Source: Planctomycetota bacterium (GTDB lineage Bacteria; Planctomycetota; SZUA-567; JAKLDR01). Taken from it: a DNA stretch of 48,425 bases. Below the pieces are notes generated by a model. It was not told the origin of the DNA, ran no database searches, and worked only from the letters and a program-made list of their open reading frames with translations. The position numbers and the translations under genes were made by a program. The number at the start of each line of letters is the position of its first letter. Position 1 is the first letter of the stretch. The stretch lies in the NCBI GenBank assembly GCA_022703445.1, contig JAKLDR010000023.1, forward strand, positions 1 to 48,425, written 5' to 3'. Below, piece by piece: positions 1 through 8,483 of the stretch.

Positions 1-56
1 CGGGGCGGTTTCGCCAATGAAACTCCGGTGGCCGGACGCGCCCCCGGCGCTCCGGT

Positions 57-1439
57 TCAGAAGTCCATGCGGGGTCGGCCGTCCCCGGCGGGCCCGGCAT
101 CGGCGGCCGCGCGGGCCTCGGCCCGGAGCGCGCGCGCCACCCAGGCCAGGCCGATGCCGCCGGAGGTCAGGTCGGCGGCCAGCCGACCGACGAAGACCCC
201 CGTGACGCCCCAGAAATGCGCCCCGAGCAGCGACAGCGGGACCAGCAGCCCGGCCACCCGCACGAGGTTGAGGGCCATGGAGGAGGCTGGCCGGTGCAGC
301 CCGGTGAGGATCATGCTGCAGTAGCGGTGGACCTCCATCATCCCGTAGCCGAAGCAGATGATCCGGATGTAGGAGGTCAGGACAACGGTCACGGCCGAGT
401 CGTCGCTGAAGGCCGCGGCCAGCCAGGGGGCGGCCAGGAAGAAGGCTACGGCCACGGCCCCGCCGTAGAGCACGGCGAAACCCCCGGCCAGGGTCCGGGC
501 CTCGCGGATGCGGTCCAATCGGCCGGCCCCGTAGTTCTGGCTGACGAAGGGGTTCAGGGATATGCCCAGGGCCATGGGTATGACGAAGGCGAACATCTCG
601 ATGCGCCCGGCCGCGCCGCTGGCGGCCACCGCCTCGTTCCCGAACCGGCTGAGGATCCAGGTGAGCGCCGCCGCCGAGAGCGGCATGAGCGCCATGCTCA
701 GCGTGCTCGGGATGGCGAAGCCCAGGATCCGCCCGAAGGCCCCGAGCCAGTCGCGGAGCGGCCAGCGCTCCAGGGCCAGCAGCCGGTGCCTGCGGCGCAG
801 ACGGACGAACAGCATCAGCGTCGACGAGGCCTGGGCGATGACCGTGGCCAGGGCCGAGCCGCGGATGCCCATCTCCGGCAGGCCGAGGCAGCCGAAGATG
901 AACAGCGGGTTGAGAACGGCGTTGAGCAGGGTCCCGAAGATCATCAGGAAGCTGGCGCCGCGGGAGTCGCCGGCCGAGATCAGGATGCCGTTGCCCAGCA
1001 TGGGCAGGGCCATGGTCAGGGCCCCGAGGTACCAGATGCTCATGTAGCCGGAGATCAGCGGCATGATCGCCGCGTCGGCTCCCAGCCACCGGAAGACCGG
1101 CGCGATCCACAGCCAGCCGGCGGCGGAGATCAGGGCGGTCACGACACAGGTCAGCGCCAGCCCCTGGGTGGTCAGCTTGGCAGCCCCGGCGTGGTCGTGC
1201 CGGCCGAGGGCGTGCGACATCAGCGCGGTGACCCCCGTGCCGATGCCGGCGGCCAGCAGGGTCAGCAGCATGGTCACGGGGAAGATGAAGCCGACGGCCG
1301 CCAGCGCCGGCGTCCCCAGGCGGGAGATGAACCAGGCGTCGGTAAGGCTGTAGGCGTTCATGGCGAACGTCCCGGCCAGCATGGGGAAGGCCATGCGGAA
1401 GAGGGTGCGCCGCACGCTCTCCTGGACCAGGATGGACAT
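57..1439 (-). CDS. MATE family multidrug/cation efflux transporter
   Basis: A 460-residue polytopic inner-membrane protein expected to export organic cations or drugs in exchange for Na+ or H+. The N-terminus (SVRRTLFRMAFPMLAGTFAM) and the repeated hydrophobic segments, about twelve in all, fit the MATE/NorM fold, as does the length. An in-frame ATG at 1502 would give 481 residues, but it lies inside a good -10 element (1498-1503), so I place the start at 1439, where GGCGGAAAG lies upstream. The gene is monocistronic and divergent from the zinc-ribbon gene. The substrate cannot be told from sequence. The family call is firm. Confidence 0.9.
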   Translation of the reverse strand: MSILVQESVRRTLFRMAFPMLAGTFAMNAYSLTDAWFISRLGTPALAAVGFIFPVTMLLTLLAAGIGTGVTALMSHALGRHDHAGAAKLTTQGLALTCVVTALISAAGWLWIAPVFRWLGADAAIMPLISGYMSIWYLGALTMALPMLGNGILISAGDSRGASFLMIFGTLLNAVLNPLFIFGCLGLPEMGIRGSALATVIAQASSTLMLFVRLRRRHRLLALERWPLRDWLGAFGRILGFAIPSTLSMALMPLSAAALTWILSRFGNEAVAASGAAGRIEMFAFVIPMALGISLNPFVSQNYGAGRLDRIREARTLAGGFAVLYGGAVAVAFFLAAPWLAAAFSDDSAVTVVLTSYIRIICFGYGMMEVHRYCSMILTGLHRPASSMALNLVRVAGLLVPLSLLGAHFWGVTGVFVGRLAADLTSGGIGLAWVARALRAEARAAADAGPAGDGRPRMDF

Positions 1440-1497
1440 GCTGGGGATCTTTCCGCCCGGACCGGCCGGGAGCCGACATCGCCGTCGCCGCGGTGCG

Positions 1498-1525
1498 ATC
1501 ATACCCGCGCCGGCCGGGGCGTCAA
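1498..1525 (-). promoter_or_regulatory. sigma-70-type promoter of the MATE gene
   Basis: Read on the minus strand: TTGACG (1520-1525), a 16-bp spacer, then TATGAT (1498-1503). Transcription would begin near 1491, about 50 nt before the chosen start. It rules out the longer reading frame that begins at 1502. Confidence 0.65.
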
Positions 1526-1619
1526 AGAATCGCGGGAGGCGCGCAGGCGGCGTGTTGCCGGGGGGCGTCCGAGGCGGCGGCGGGCGGGGCCAAACCCCCC
1601 GCGCCGCGGGTTTTGGCCC

Positions 1620-1647
1620 TTGACGGCGGGCCGGCCGCTCTTACCAT
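1620..1647 (+). promoter_or_regulatory. sigma-70-type promoter of the zinc-ribbon gene
   Basis: TTGACG (1620-1625), 16-bp spacer, TACCAT (1642-1647). Expected start of transcription is near 1654, giving a leader of about 25 nt that carries GGGGAGGA before the ATG at 1679. The rest of the 1440-1678 gap is GC-rich and holds an imperfect palindrome at 1590-1616. Confidence 0.55.
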
Positions 1648-1678
1648 CTGAGCCGTAACGGTTTGGGGAGGACGAAGC

Positions 1679-2053
1679 ATGAAGGTCACGCTCAACGGCA
1701 CCTGCTCCGAGTGCTACCAGGTCACCGATCTGATCCTCACCGAGAAGACCAAGGAAATCATCTGCCCGACCTGCGGGCACGCCGTGCCGACGCTGGACGA
1801 GGGCTCCATGGCCTCCCTGGCCAAGGACCAGTCCAAGCGGGCCATCATGGGCATCATCGCGGCGCTGGCGTTCGTGGTCGCCGGTTTCCTCTTCCTCGGG
1901 TTCGTCACCAACTCGGGCGGCGGCGTGCCCGGGAACATCCCTTCCCTGCCTGGAAACGCGATGGGCATGCTGGTCGGCTCCATCGTGATGCTGCTGGTTT
2001 CGCTGGGCCTGGGCTTCGTGGCCGCCAGCCGGAACTACGTCTGCGAATTCTGA
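1679..2053 (+). CDS. Small zinc-ribbon membrane protein of unknown function
   Basis: A 124-residue protein. Residues 1-35 hold two CxxC pairs (CSEC at 9-12 and CPTC at 29-32), a classic zinc-ribbon knuckle arrangement. Two hydrophobic helices follow, about 55-76 and 93-114, separated by a Gly/Pro-rich loop, and the protein ends in NYVCEF. This resembles short zinc-ribbon plus transmembrane proteins common in Planctomycetota, whose role is unknown. The GGGGAGGA ribosome site precedes the ATG. The gene lies 20 bp before the CBM9 lipoprotein gene and may be cotranscribed with it. No function is assigned. Confidence 0.75.
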   Translation: MKVTLNGTCSECYQVTDLILTEKTKEIICPTCGHAVPTLDEGSMASLAKDQSKRAIMGIIAALAFVVAGFLFLGFVTNSGGGVPGNIPSLPGNAMGMLVGSIVMLLVSLGLGFVAASRNYVCEF

Positions 2054-2073
2054 TTCCTGACAGGAGGCTGGAA

Positions 2074-2964
2074 ATGCTGAACGTGCGCGTATTCGTGGCG
2101 ATGTGTGTTGGCGTGGCGGTGCTGGCCGCCGGCTGCGGCGGCAAGTCCGAGCCGGCCACCTCCGGCGACGCGGCCAGCAAGGCCGAACTCAAGGCCCTGG
2201 AGAAGCGCGTGGCCGATCTGGAGGCCAAGGGCGCGTCGTCCTCGGCCCCGGCCCCCGGCGGCGACCTGGCCGCCAAGCTGGCGGCCCTGGAGGCCAAGGT
2301 CAACTCGCTGGGTTCCGGCTCCGGTTCCGCCGGCGGCGTGGCCGGGCCGGCTCCGGTCATCGGCGTGGCCAACGACAAGGGCAAGGACCTGTGGGGCTGC
2401 GCCAAGGTCGACAAGGGCCTGGCGGTCAACGGCAAGGCCGACGCCGCCCAGTGGAAGAAGGCCAAGCAGGTGCAGCTGGTCAGCGACGAGGGCAAGCGCC
2501 TGGCCTGCGACAGCACCGTGGCCATCTGCCACGACACCGAGAACCTGTACATCGCGGCGATCTGCATGGAGTCCGCGATGGGCAAGCTCAAGCTCACCTG
2601 CAAGAACCGCGACGACAAGATCTACAGCGACGACTGCATCGAGTTCTACATTGACCCGGAGCTCGACCGCAACGACGCGGTCAAGTTCGTTGTCAATCCC
2701 GACGGCGTTTTCATGGACTTCATGCGCGACACCCACGGCGACGCCGGCGACGTGACCTGGAACGCCACGGTCAAGACCACCAAGCTGGCCGACCGCTTCA
2801 TCATGGAGATCGCCATCCCGTTCAAGGACATGGGCGTGAAGTACAAGCCGGGGATGGAGATCGGCTTCAACGCCTACCGCATGCGCACCATCAACGGCGA
2901 GAGCTCGACTTGGTGGGGCGAGTGCAACAAGATCGACTCCATCGGCAAGGTGGTACTCGAGTAG
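2074..2964 (+). CDS. Lipoprotein with coiled coil and CBM9-like sugar-binding domain
   Basis: 296 residues. The start at 2074 is chosen because CAGGAGG lies at 2061-2067 and a signal peptide with lipobox (VLAAGC) follows directly; longer in-frame starts lack both. After the lipid-anchored Cys comes a heptad-like segment (AELKALEKRVADLEAKG and AAKLAALEAKVNSLG, about 30-85), then a Gly/Ser linker, then from about residue 105 a beta-rich domain. Features such as GLAVNGKADAAQW, YSDDCIEFYIDPE and the terminal IGKVVLE match the CBM9-like domain found in proteins that bind sugars or decorate secreted enzymes. The next gene is a PL26-like lyase 19 bp away, so a surface glycan-binding partner role is plausible but inferred. 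Confidence 0.75.
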   Translation: MLNVRVFVAMCVGVAVLAAGCGGKSEPATSGDAASKAELKALEKRVADLEAKGASSSAPAPGGDLAAKLAALEAKVNSLGSGSGSAGGVAGPAPVIGVANDKGKDLWGCAKVDKGLAVNGKADAAQWKKAKQVQLVSDEGKRLACDSTVAICHDTENLYIAAICMESAMGKLKLTCKNRDDKIYSDDCIEFYIDPELDRNDAVKFVVNPDGVFMDFMRDTHGDAGDVTWNATVKTTKLADRFIMEIAIPFKDMGVKYKPGMEIGFNAYRMRTINGESSTWWGECNKIDSIGKVVLE

Positions 2965-2983
2965 CCCAACGGGAGAGACAATC

Positions 2984-5680
2984 ATGCGTTCAGGAGCCCT
3001 CCTCACCGGAGGGCTCCTCGCTTTTACGGCCGCACTGGCCGCCGGCGGGGAGCCCCTCAGCGTGAAGCTCGAGGTTGGAGAGCCGGCCGGGCTTGCCCGC
3101 CAAGCGGCGCCGGTCACCTCCGGGGTGCCGCTGCCGCCGGGCGTGAAGGACCTGGGCAAGCTCGTTCTCAAGGGCCCCGACGGCGCCGCCGTGCCCTGCC
3201 AGTTCTCGCCGCTCGGGCGGCGCGCTGACGGCTCGCCCTACTGGGCCCTGCTGGACTTCCAGGCGGACCTGGCCGCCAGGGGCAAGGCCGAGTTCACGCT
3301 TTCCGACGGGGGCGGCAACCCCGCGCCGAAGGAGGCCGTCCGGGTGGAGGACGGCGCCGAGGCGATCACCGTCTCGACCGGCCCGCTCAAGTTCAGGGTC
3401 TCGAAAACCCGGTTCAACCTCTTCGACGCCGTCTGGGTCGACGGCGAGCAGGTCGTCGACCCCGGCGACCTGGCCTGCCTGACGGTCACCGAGGGCGCGG
3501 AGGGGCTGACGCTGGACAGCCGCGGGGCCAAGCCCTACCGCGTCGCCGTGGAGTACGCCGGGCCGATGCGCGCCTGTCTGCGCTTCGACGGGACCTACGT
3601 GAAGGACAAGCTCTACTTCCTGGAGTACACGTGCCGGCTGGAGGCCTACGCCGGCCGTAGCGACGTCAAGATTACCCTGAAACTCCGCAACAGCCACCCA
3701 GCCTGGGCCTTCACCGCCCTGGTCAAGGACGCGACGCTCGCCATCCGGCTTGCCGGCGGAGGCAAGGCGCTCCCGGCCGACGGCAAGGGTGGCTGGGCCG
3801 CGGTCTCGGGCGACAAGGGCAGCATCGTCGCCGCCCACCGCTTCCGGGCGGCCAAGGGGGCGACCCTCGGCGCGGCCGACGACGGGACGGTGACCTTCCA
3901 CCCGGTCTCTGGCGCCTGGCTTGAGAAGCAGGACGAGCTCGAGTGGCAGCTGCTCTTCCGCTTCGGGAAGGGCCCGGCCGACGCGGCCTCCGGCGAGAAG
4001 GTCGCCGGCGAGCTGCGCAGCCGGATGCTGGCGCTCGCGCCGGGAGGCTGGTACCAGCAGTGCGGCGCCCTGGGCGGGCCGACGGGCACGCTCGACGACG
4101 AGCTCGCCGCCTACAAGGCCTGGGGCTGGAAGGTCGTTGAGCGCAACGTGCCGCGCGCGGCCCACGACCCGCAGCGGTTCGTAGCCAGCCTCGAGGTCCA
4201 CGAGGAGTCCGAGACCGACTCGGCCGCCGACAACCTCTGGCAATGGCTGCGCACCCGCGAGCGCGGCTTCTTCGACATCGGCGAGGCCTACGCAGTCTAC
4301 TTCCGCAACCACTACATGTTCCACTTCGACGAGCTCTTCGACCCGGACAAGCTCGTGCCCGGCGTCGAGCTCGAGCGCACCAAGTTCCCCAAGGTCCAGC
4401 GCGGCGGCGAGCAGGCCCTGGCCATCCGCCGCTCGCGGATGTGCATCTGCCACGGCTACGGCGAGGGGCTGGTCGATCACTACCTGCTGACCGGCGAGGT
4501 CTCGAGCCTCGAAGGGGCCGAGGACTTCGGCCGCTTCATGGAGACGGAAACCAAGGCCTGGATCTCCGGGCAGACCTCCCCCAACGGCGGGCGCTACTTC
4601 GGGCGGCCGTTCCAGAGCATCGTCCGGCTCTGGGAGGTCACCCGCGCCGAGCGCTGGGAGAAGCTCATGCACCGGATGGGCCGGACCGCGCTCGAGGCCC
4701 CGCTGCGCGACGAGCGCGGGCTGATCACCGGGGCGGTTGCGGCCTCGGAGTGGAACACCTACGCCCGACAGCCGGGCGGCGCGGCGCTGATCAACAAGCT
4801 CGAGCCCAAGCCGCAGCCCATCCCCACCAAGGGCTGGTCCAGCTGGGAGCTGGCCATCTTCAACCGCTCGATCAGCCGCTACTGGGAGCTGACCGGCGAC
4901 GAAGACGCCCGGGACATGGCCATCGCCCAGGCCTGGTTCATCGAGAGGTACGCCTTCGAGCCGGTCCACAAGCACGCCGGCTACATCTGTGTGCTCGACT
5001 TCCCGCAGAAGGGTGATGCCTACATGCCGGGGATGACCGGCGTGCCGCTCACGCCCGAGAGCCGCCACGACGGCTGGTACACGCGAAGCTACCCGGACAT
5101 GCCGGTCCGCGGCTACCGCTACGCCGGCCGCCGGGCCTTCCTGGACCTGGCCAAGGTCATCTGGGGCCGGGGCTCGCGGTGCGGCTACAACGCAGCCGAG
5201 AAGGACAGCCAGCCGGAAGACGTCACCGGCCAGTTCGCCAGCTCCTCCGACTGCAAGGACGGCAACCTGATGTACAACAAGGAGCTCTTCTACGTCTGGG
5301 TGAATCAGAAGGCCGACTCCGAGCCGCCTGAGGCCGTGGCCGACCTCAAGGCCGCTGCGGTTGGCGGCGGGAAGGTCAAGCTGGCATGGACCGCGCCCAA
5401 GGACAATTCCGGCCAGGCGGCTAGCTACCAGGTGAAGTGGTCGGAGCTGCCCCTCGAGGACGAGGGCCGGTACAACTACCGCGAGGACGAGGGCAGGAAG
5501 CACAGCTGGTGGATCGCCCGCAACGTCAAGGGCGAGCCGGCCCCGGCCAAGCCCGGCAAGACCGAGAGCTTCGCGCTCGAGGGCCTCGCGCCCGGGACCT
5601 ACCACATCGCGCTGCGCTCCTTCGACGCGGAGAGCAACCGCAGCGAGATGAGCAACGTCGTCCAGGTGGAGGTGAAGTAG
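2984..5680 (+). CDS. PL26/exo-rhamnogalacturonan-lyase-like protein with C-terminal FN3 domain
   Basis: 898 residues with an N-terminal signal peptide (about 1-21). Residues about 24-110 form an N-terminal RIFT-barrel-like domain (AAPVTSGVPLPPGVKDLGK, PYWALLDFQADL). The central part is a Trp/Tyr-rich alpha/alpha-toroid-like region (for example YFGRPFQSIVRLWEVTRAE and AIFNRSISRYWELTGDED). This is the layout of the PcRGLX/PL26 family, known from an exo-acting rhamnogalacturonan lyase. From about 780 a fibronectin type III domain follows (AVADLKAAAVGGGKVKLAW to the end). The ATG at 2984 follows GGGAGAG. A perfect inverted repeat lies within codons 4-12. Substrate specificity is not proven; many bacterial members are uncharacterised. 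A second, more distant homolog lies in the main cluster. Confidence 0.7.
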   Translation: MRSGALLTGGLLAFTAALAAGGEPLSVKLEVGEPAGLARQAAPVTSGVPLPPGVKDLGKLVLKGPDGAAVPCQFSPLGRRADGSPYWALLDFQADLAARGKAEFTLSDGGGNPAPKEAVRVEDGAEAITVSTGPLKFRVSKTRFNLFDAVWVDGEQVVDPGDLACLTVTEGAEGLTLDSRGAKPYRVAVEYAGPMRACLRFDGTYVKDKLYFLEYTCRLEAYAGRSDVKITLKLRNSHPAWAFTALVKDATLAIRLAGGGKALPADGKGGWAAVSGDKGSIVAAHRFRAAKGATLGAADDGTVTFHPVSGAWLEKQDELEWQLLFRFGKGPADAASGEKVAGELRSRMLALAPGGWYQQCGALGGPTGTLDDELAAYKAWGWKVVERNVPRAAHDPQRFVASLEVHEESETDSAADNLWQWLRTRERGFFDIGEAYAVYFRNHYMFHFDELFDPDKLVPGVELERTKFPKVQRGGEQALAIRRSRMCICHGYGEGLVDHYLLTGEVSSLEGAEDFGRFMETETKAWISGQTSPNGGRYFGRPFQSIVRLWEVTRAERWEKLMHRMGRTALEAPLRDERGLITGAVAASEWNTYARQPGGAALINKLEPKPQPIPTKGWSSWELAIFNRSISRYWELTGDEDARDMAIAQAWFIERYAFEPVHKHAGYICVLDFPQKGDAYMPGMTGVPLTPESRHDGWYTRSYPDMPVRGYRYAGRRAFLDLAKVIWGRGSRCGYNAAEKDSQPEDVTGQFASSSDCKDGNLMYNKELFYVWVNQKADSEPPEAVADLKAAAVGGGKVKLAWTAPKDNSGQAASYQVKWSELPLEDEGRYNYREDEGRKHSWWIARNVKGEPAPAKPGKTESFALEGLAPGTYHIALRSFDAESNRSEMSNVVQVEVK
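2993..3017 (+). terminator. Terminator-like hairpin inside the start of the lyase gene
   Basis: Perfect 10-bp arms (GGAGCCCTCC at 2993-3002 and GGAGGGCTCC at 3008-3017) around a 5-nt loop, followed by TCGCTTTTA. It looks like an intrinsic terminator or attenuator but sits in codons 4-12 of the downstream gene. It could terminate some transcripts of the lipoprotein gene or hinder translation. Confidence 0.5.
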
Positions 5681-5684
5681 GGGC

Positions 5685-6131
5685 GTGCGGCGCTTCCTGC
5701 TGCTCCTGCTGTGCAGCGCCTGTGGACTACTGGCCGTCGGTGCACACATCTGCGTGACGTGGGGAGCGTTCTACGACGAGTACAGATCTGGCGGTCAGCT
5801 GGACCGCGAGTTGCAGGAGATGCTCTACTTCACGCAGAACTGGATGATATTCTATGGCGTCATCTATGGGCTTGGGCGTTATCTGGGGAGGAGGCTGCTA
5901 CGCCCGGAGGATCTTGAGGAGATGGCGGCATCACGTCGCTGGTATCAGCCTGTTCTGCTTCTGATGTCAGGTCTCGTGGCGGTAGCCGCACATCTCTCTT
6001 GGTTGGGTAGACAAGGCGTGCATGGAAGACAACACTGGGTCTACGTGCTTGCTGGAGGTGTAATGGTGGTCTGGGGAGCTTTGGGCCTATGGTCTTGGTG
6101 GAAGTGGCGGCGCCAACAGGTGGTGCCGTAG
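5685..6131 (+). CDS. Orphan four-helix membrane protein
   Basis: 148 residues starting at a GTG four bases after the lyase stop. Four hydrophobic stretches (about 3-24, 50-64, 87-107 and 117-138) predict an integral membrane protein. No family was recognised. Codon choice is visibly poorer in G/C at third positions than in the neighbours (for example ATATTCTATGG, CTTGGGCGTTATC), suggesting a recent arrival or weak selection. No clear ribosome site precedes the GTG apart from GGTGAAGTAGGGG overlapping the lyase end, so translation may be coupled. The ending at 6131 is followed by a strong terminator. It may be a real gene of unknown function; a nonfunctional remnant is possible. Confidence 0.6.
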   Translation: MRRFLLLLLCSACGLLAVGAHICVTWGAFYDEYRSGGQLDRELQEMLYFTQNWMIFYGVIYGLGRYLGRRLLRPEDLEEMAASRRWYQPVLLLMSGLVAVAAHLSWLGRQGVHGRQHWVYVLAGGVMVVWGALGLWSWWKWRRQQVVP

Positions 6132-6160
6132 GCAGATCAGTAGAACTGCGGCTGAATAAC

Positions 6161-6188
6161 GCGGGGCAGGCCTGATGGCCTGCCCCGC
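6161..6188. terminator. Bidirectional intrinsic terminator
   Basis: Perfect 12-bp stem (GCGGGGCAGGCC and its complement) around a TGAT loop, followed by TTGTCTT. It lies between the convergent membrane-protein and malic-enzyme genes and can serve both strands. Confidence 0.8.
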
Positions 6189-6214
6189 TTGTCTTGACGG
6201 TGTTGTCCGGCCGC

Positions 6215-7495
6215 TCAGACCGGGAACTTCCTGGCGAGCTCCGCCCGGTAGGCGGCCAGGTCCGTGAGCGGCTTGCGGGCCAGGCCCGACTTGGTCGCGG
6301 CCTCGGCCACCGCGCCGGCCACCCAGGGGACCAGGCGGCGGTCGAAGGGCTTGGGGATGAGGTAGTCCGGGCCGAACTCGAACTTGGCGCCGTCGTAGGC
6401 CCTGCTGACCTGCTCGGGGACCTTCTCGCGGGTGAGCTTGGCCAGCGCCTCGGTGGCCGCCACGCACATGGCGCGGTTGACCGCGCTGGCGCGGACGTCG
6501 AGCGCCCCGCGGAAGATGAAGGGGAAGCCCAGGACGTTATTGATCTGGTTGGGGAAGTCCGAGCGGCCGGTGGCCATGATCACGTCGGCGCGCGCGGCCT
6601 TGGCCTCCTCGTAGCCGATCTCCGGGTCGGGGTTGGCCATGGCGAAGACCAGCGGCTGCTTGGCCATGCTCCTGACCATCTCGGGGGTGACCGTGCCGGC
6701 CACCGACAAGCCGATGAAGACGTCGGCGCCCTTCATGACGTCGGCCAGCGTCTTGGCCTTGGTCTTCCGGGCGAACTCGCGCTTGCTGGAGTTGAGGTCG
6801 GTGCGGTCGGTCGAGACCACGCCCTTGGAGTCGCACATGATCAGGTTCTCGGCCGGCAGGCCCATGGCCATGTAGTGCCAGGCGCAGCCCACCGCCGCGG
6901 CGCCCGAGCCGGACATGGCCACCCGGACGTCCTTGAGCTTCTTGCCGACGATCTCCAGGCCGTTGGCCAGCGCCGCTCCCGAAATGATCGCCGTGCCGTG
7001 CTGGTCGTCGTGGAAGACGGGGATGTCCACGCGCTTCTGCAGGCCCGGCTCGACCGCGAAGCACTCCGGGGCCTTGATGTCCTCGAGGTTGATGCCCCCG
7101 AAGGTTGGCGCGATGGCCGCGCAGACCTCGATGATCTTCTCCGGGTCGTGGACGTCGAGCTCGATGTCGAAGACGTCGATGCCCGCGAAGCGCTTGAAGA
7201 GGACGCCCTTGCCCTCCATCACCGGCTTGCCGGCGGCCGGGCCGATGTTGCCCAGGCCCAGCACCGCGGTGCCGTCGGAGATCACCGCCACCAGGTTGCC
7301 CTTGTTGGTGTAGCGGTAGACGTCCTCGGGGTGCTTCTCGATCTCGCGGCAGGGCTCGGCCACGCCCGGGGTGTAGGCCATGGACAGCTCCCGCTGCGTG
7401 GCGCAGGGCTTGGTGCTGACCACCTCGGTCTTACCGGGGATCGGCTTCTCGTGGTAGGCCAGCGACTCTTCCTTGGTTAACTTGACTTTGCTCAT
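6215..7495 (-). CDS. Malic enzyme (malate dehydrogenase, oxaloacetate-decarboxylating)
   Basis: 426 residues; oxidatively decarboxylates malate to pyruvate with NAD(P)+ in the cytoplasm. Family marks in order: AYTPGVAEPC near the N-terminus, ISDGTAVLGLGNIGPAAGKP, a metal-site region with FDIELDVHDP and NLEDIKAPECF, FHDDQHGTAI, a dinucleotide-binding SGSGAAAVGC, and CDSKGVVSTDR. This is the short bacterial form without a phosphotransacetylase extension. The start at 7495 follows GGATGGGAG; an in-frame ATG 48 nt upstream lacks a site. It is the last gene of an lspA-pyrD-malic enzyme unit, separated from pyrD by 64 bp containing a repeat. Cofactor preference cannot be told. Confidence 0.93.
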   Translation of the reverse strand: MSKVKLTKEESLAYHEKPIPGKTEVVSTKPCATQRELSMAYTPGVAEPCREIEKHPEDVYRYTNKGNLVAVISDGTAVLGLGNIGPAAGKPVMEGKGVLFKRFAGIDVFDIELDVHDPEKIIEVCAAIAPTFGGINLEDIKAPECFAVEPGLQKRVDIPVFHDDQHGTAIISGAALANGLEIVGKKLKDVRVAMSGSGAAAVGCAWHYMAMGLPAENLIMCDSKGVVSTDRTDLNSSKREFARKTKAKTLADVMKGADVFIGLSVAGTVTPEMVRSMAKQPLVFAMANPDPEIGYEEAKAARADVIMATGRSDFPNQINNVLGFPFIFRGALDVRASAVNRAMCVAATEALAKLTREKVPEQVSRAYDGAKFEFGPDYLIPKPFDRRLVPWVAGAVAEAATKSGLARKPLTDLAAYRAELARKFPV

Positions 7496-7522
7496 CGTTC
7501 TCCCATCCTCAACATGCACCTG

Positions 7523-7549
7523 ACCACAAAGACGCGAAGACACAAAGAA
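7523..7549. repeat. Interspersed CAAAGACGCGAAGACACAAAG-type repeat
   Basis: The stretch between pyrD and the malic enzyme gene reads CCACAAAGACGCGAAGACAC followed by AAAGAA. It is built from the same near-heptamer units (AAGACGC, CAAAG) as the arms of the larger element at 45073-45177. I know this class from many environmental genomes as extragenic repeats. Here only one arm is visible. Confidence 0.5.
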
Positions 7550-7559
7550 CGGCGTGGCC

Positions 7560-8483
7560 TCACGCCAGATTGAGTGTGCCCACGAGTTCGGAGAGGCGTG
7601 ATATGCCCAGTTCCGCAGCCCGCGCGGCCATCTTCTCGGGGAGTTCGGCCGCGGCGGTCGGTTCGACGAAGTTCCAGGTGCCGACCGACACGGCGCTGGC
7701 CCCGGCGATGATGAACTCCAGGGCGTCGTCGGCGGTGGCGATCCCGCCCAGGCCGATGATCGGGGCCTTGGTCGCCTGCCAGACCTGGTGAACCATGCGC
7801 AGGGCCACGGGCTTCACCGCCGGGCCGGAGAGCCCGCCGGTGATGTTGGCGAGCTTCGGCCGACGGGTTTTCACGTCGACGGCCATGCCCAGGAGCGTGT
7901 TGATGAGCGTCAGGGCGTCGGCCCCGCCGGCCAGAGCCGCCTTGGCCACCTCGACGACATCGGTCACGTTGGGCGAGAGTTTGACGACGAGCGGCAGCTT
8001 GGTCTCCGCGCGCACCGCGGCGACCAGGCCCTTGAGCAGTTCCGGCGAGACGCCGAAGTGCAGGCCCTTGGCGCCCACGTTCGGACAGGAGACGTTCATC
8101 TCGATGGCTACGATCCCCCCGGTGGCCTCCCGGGTGAGCCGGCCGGCGAGCGTCACGTAGTCCTCGACCGTGCTCCCGGCGATGTTGGCCACCAGCGGCA
8201 CGCCCAGGTTCCTGGCCTGCGGGAGGATGGTCCGGAGGAATCCGTCTATGCCCGGGTTCTCGAGGCCTATGGCGTTGAGCATCCCCGCGGGGGTCTCGAC
8301 GATGCGCGGCGGCGGGTTGCCCGAGCGCGGCTTGACGGTCAGGCTCTTCATGACCACCGCGCCGAGCTTCCGCACGTCGGCGACGCGGCTCATCTCCATG
8401 CCGAAGCCGAAGGTGCCGCTGGCCACCAGCACCGGGTTGGCGAGGGTCAACGGCCCCAGGCGGGTCGAGAGGTCAACGGCCAT
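7560..8483 (-). CDS. pyrD: Dihydroorotate dehydrogenase, class 1B catalytic subunit
   Basis: 307 residues; oxidises dihydroorotate to orotate in pyrimidine synthesis using FMN. Visible marks: LTLANPVLVASGTFGFG at the N-terminus, MKSLTVKPRSGNPPPRI, the active-site loop NVSCPNV with catalytic Cys133 (Cys rather than Ser marks class 1), KLSPNVTD, GGLSGPAVKPVALRMV, and the FMN phosphate-binding IGLGGI with GASAVSVGTWNF. The start at 8483 is set by family alignment and overlaps the end of lspA by 11 nt, implying translational coupling. Class 1B enzymes normally pair with the iron-sulfur flavoprotein PyrK, which is not in this window. Confidence 0.93.
   Translation of the reverse strand: MAVDLSTRLGPLTLANPVLVASGTFGFGMEMSRVADVRKLGAVVMKSLTVKPRSGNPPPRIVETPAGMLNAIGLENPGIDGFLRTILPQARNLGVPLVANIAGSTVEDYVTLAGRLTREATGGIVAIEMNVSCPNVGAKGLHFGVSPELLKGLVAAVRAETKLPLVVKLSPNVTDVVEVAKAALAGGADALTLINTLLGMAVDVKTRRPKLANITGGLSGPAVKPVALRMVHQVWQATKAPIIGLGGIATADDALEFIIAGASAVSVGTWNFVEPTAAAELPEKMAARAAELGISRLSELVGTLNLA

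Noticed and set aside
1..56. First 56 bases of the window
   Set aside because: They lie downstream of the MATE stop; too short to show a gene or a clear terminator.
57..1502. Longer MATE reading with a start at 1502
   Set aside because: The ATG lies within the -10 element of the predicted promoter, and the extra 21 residues are Arg/Pro-rich and unlike the family.
1590..1616. Imperfect palindrome CCAAACCC...GGTTTTGG upstream of the zinc-ribbon promoter
   Set aside because: It lies between divergent genes, so it is not a needed terminator, and no second copy was seen to support an operator.
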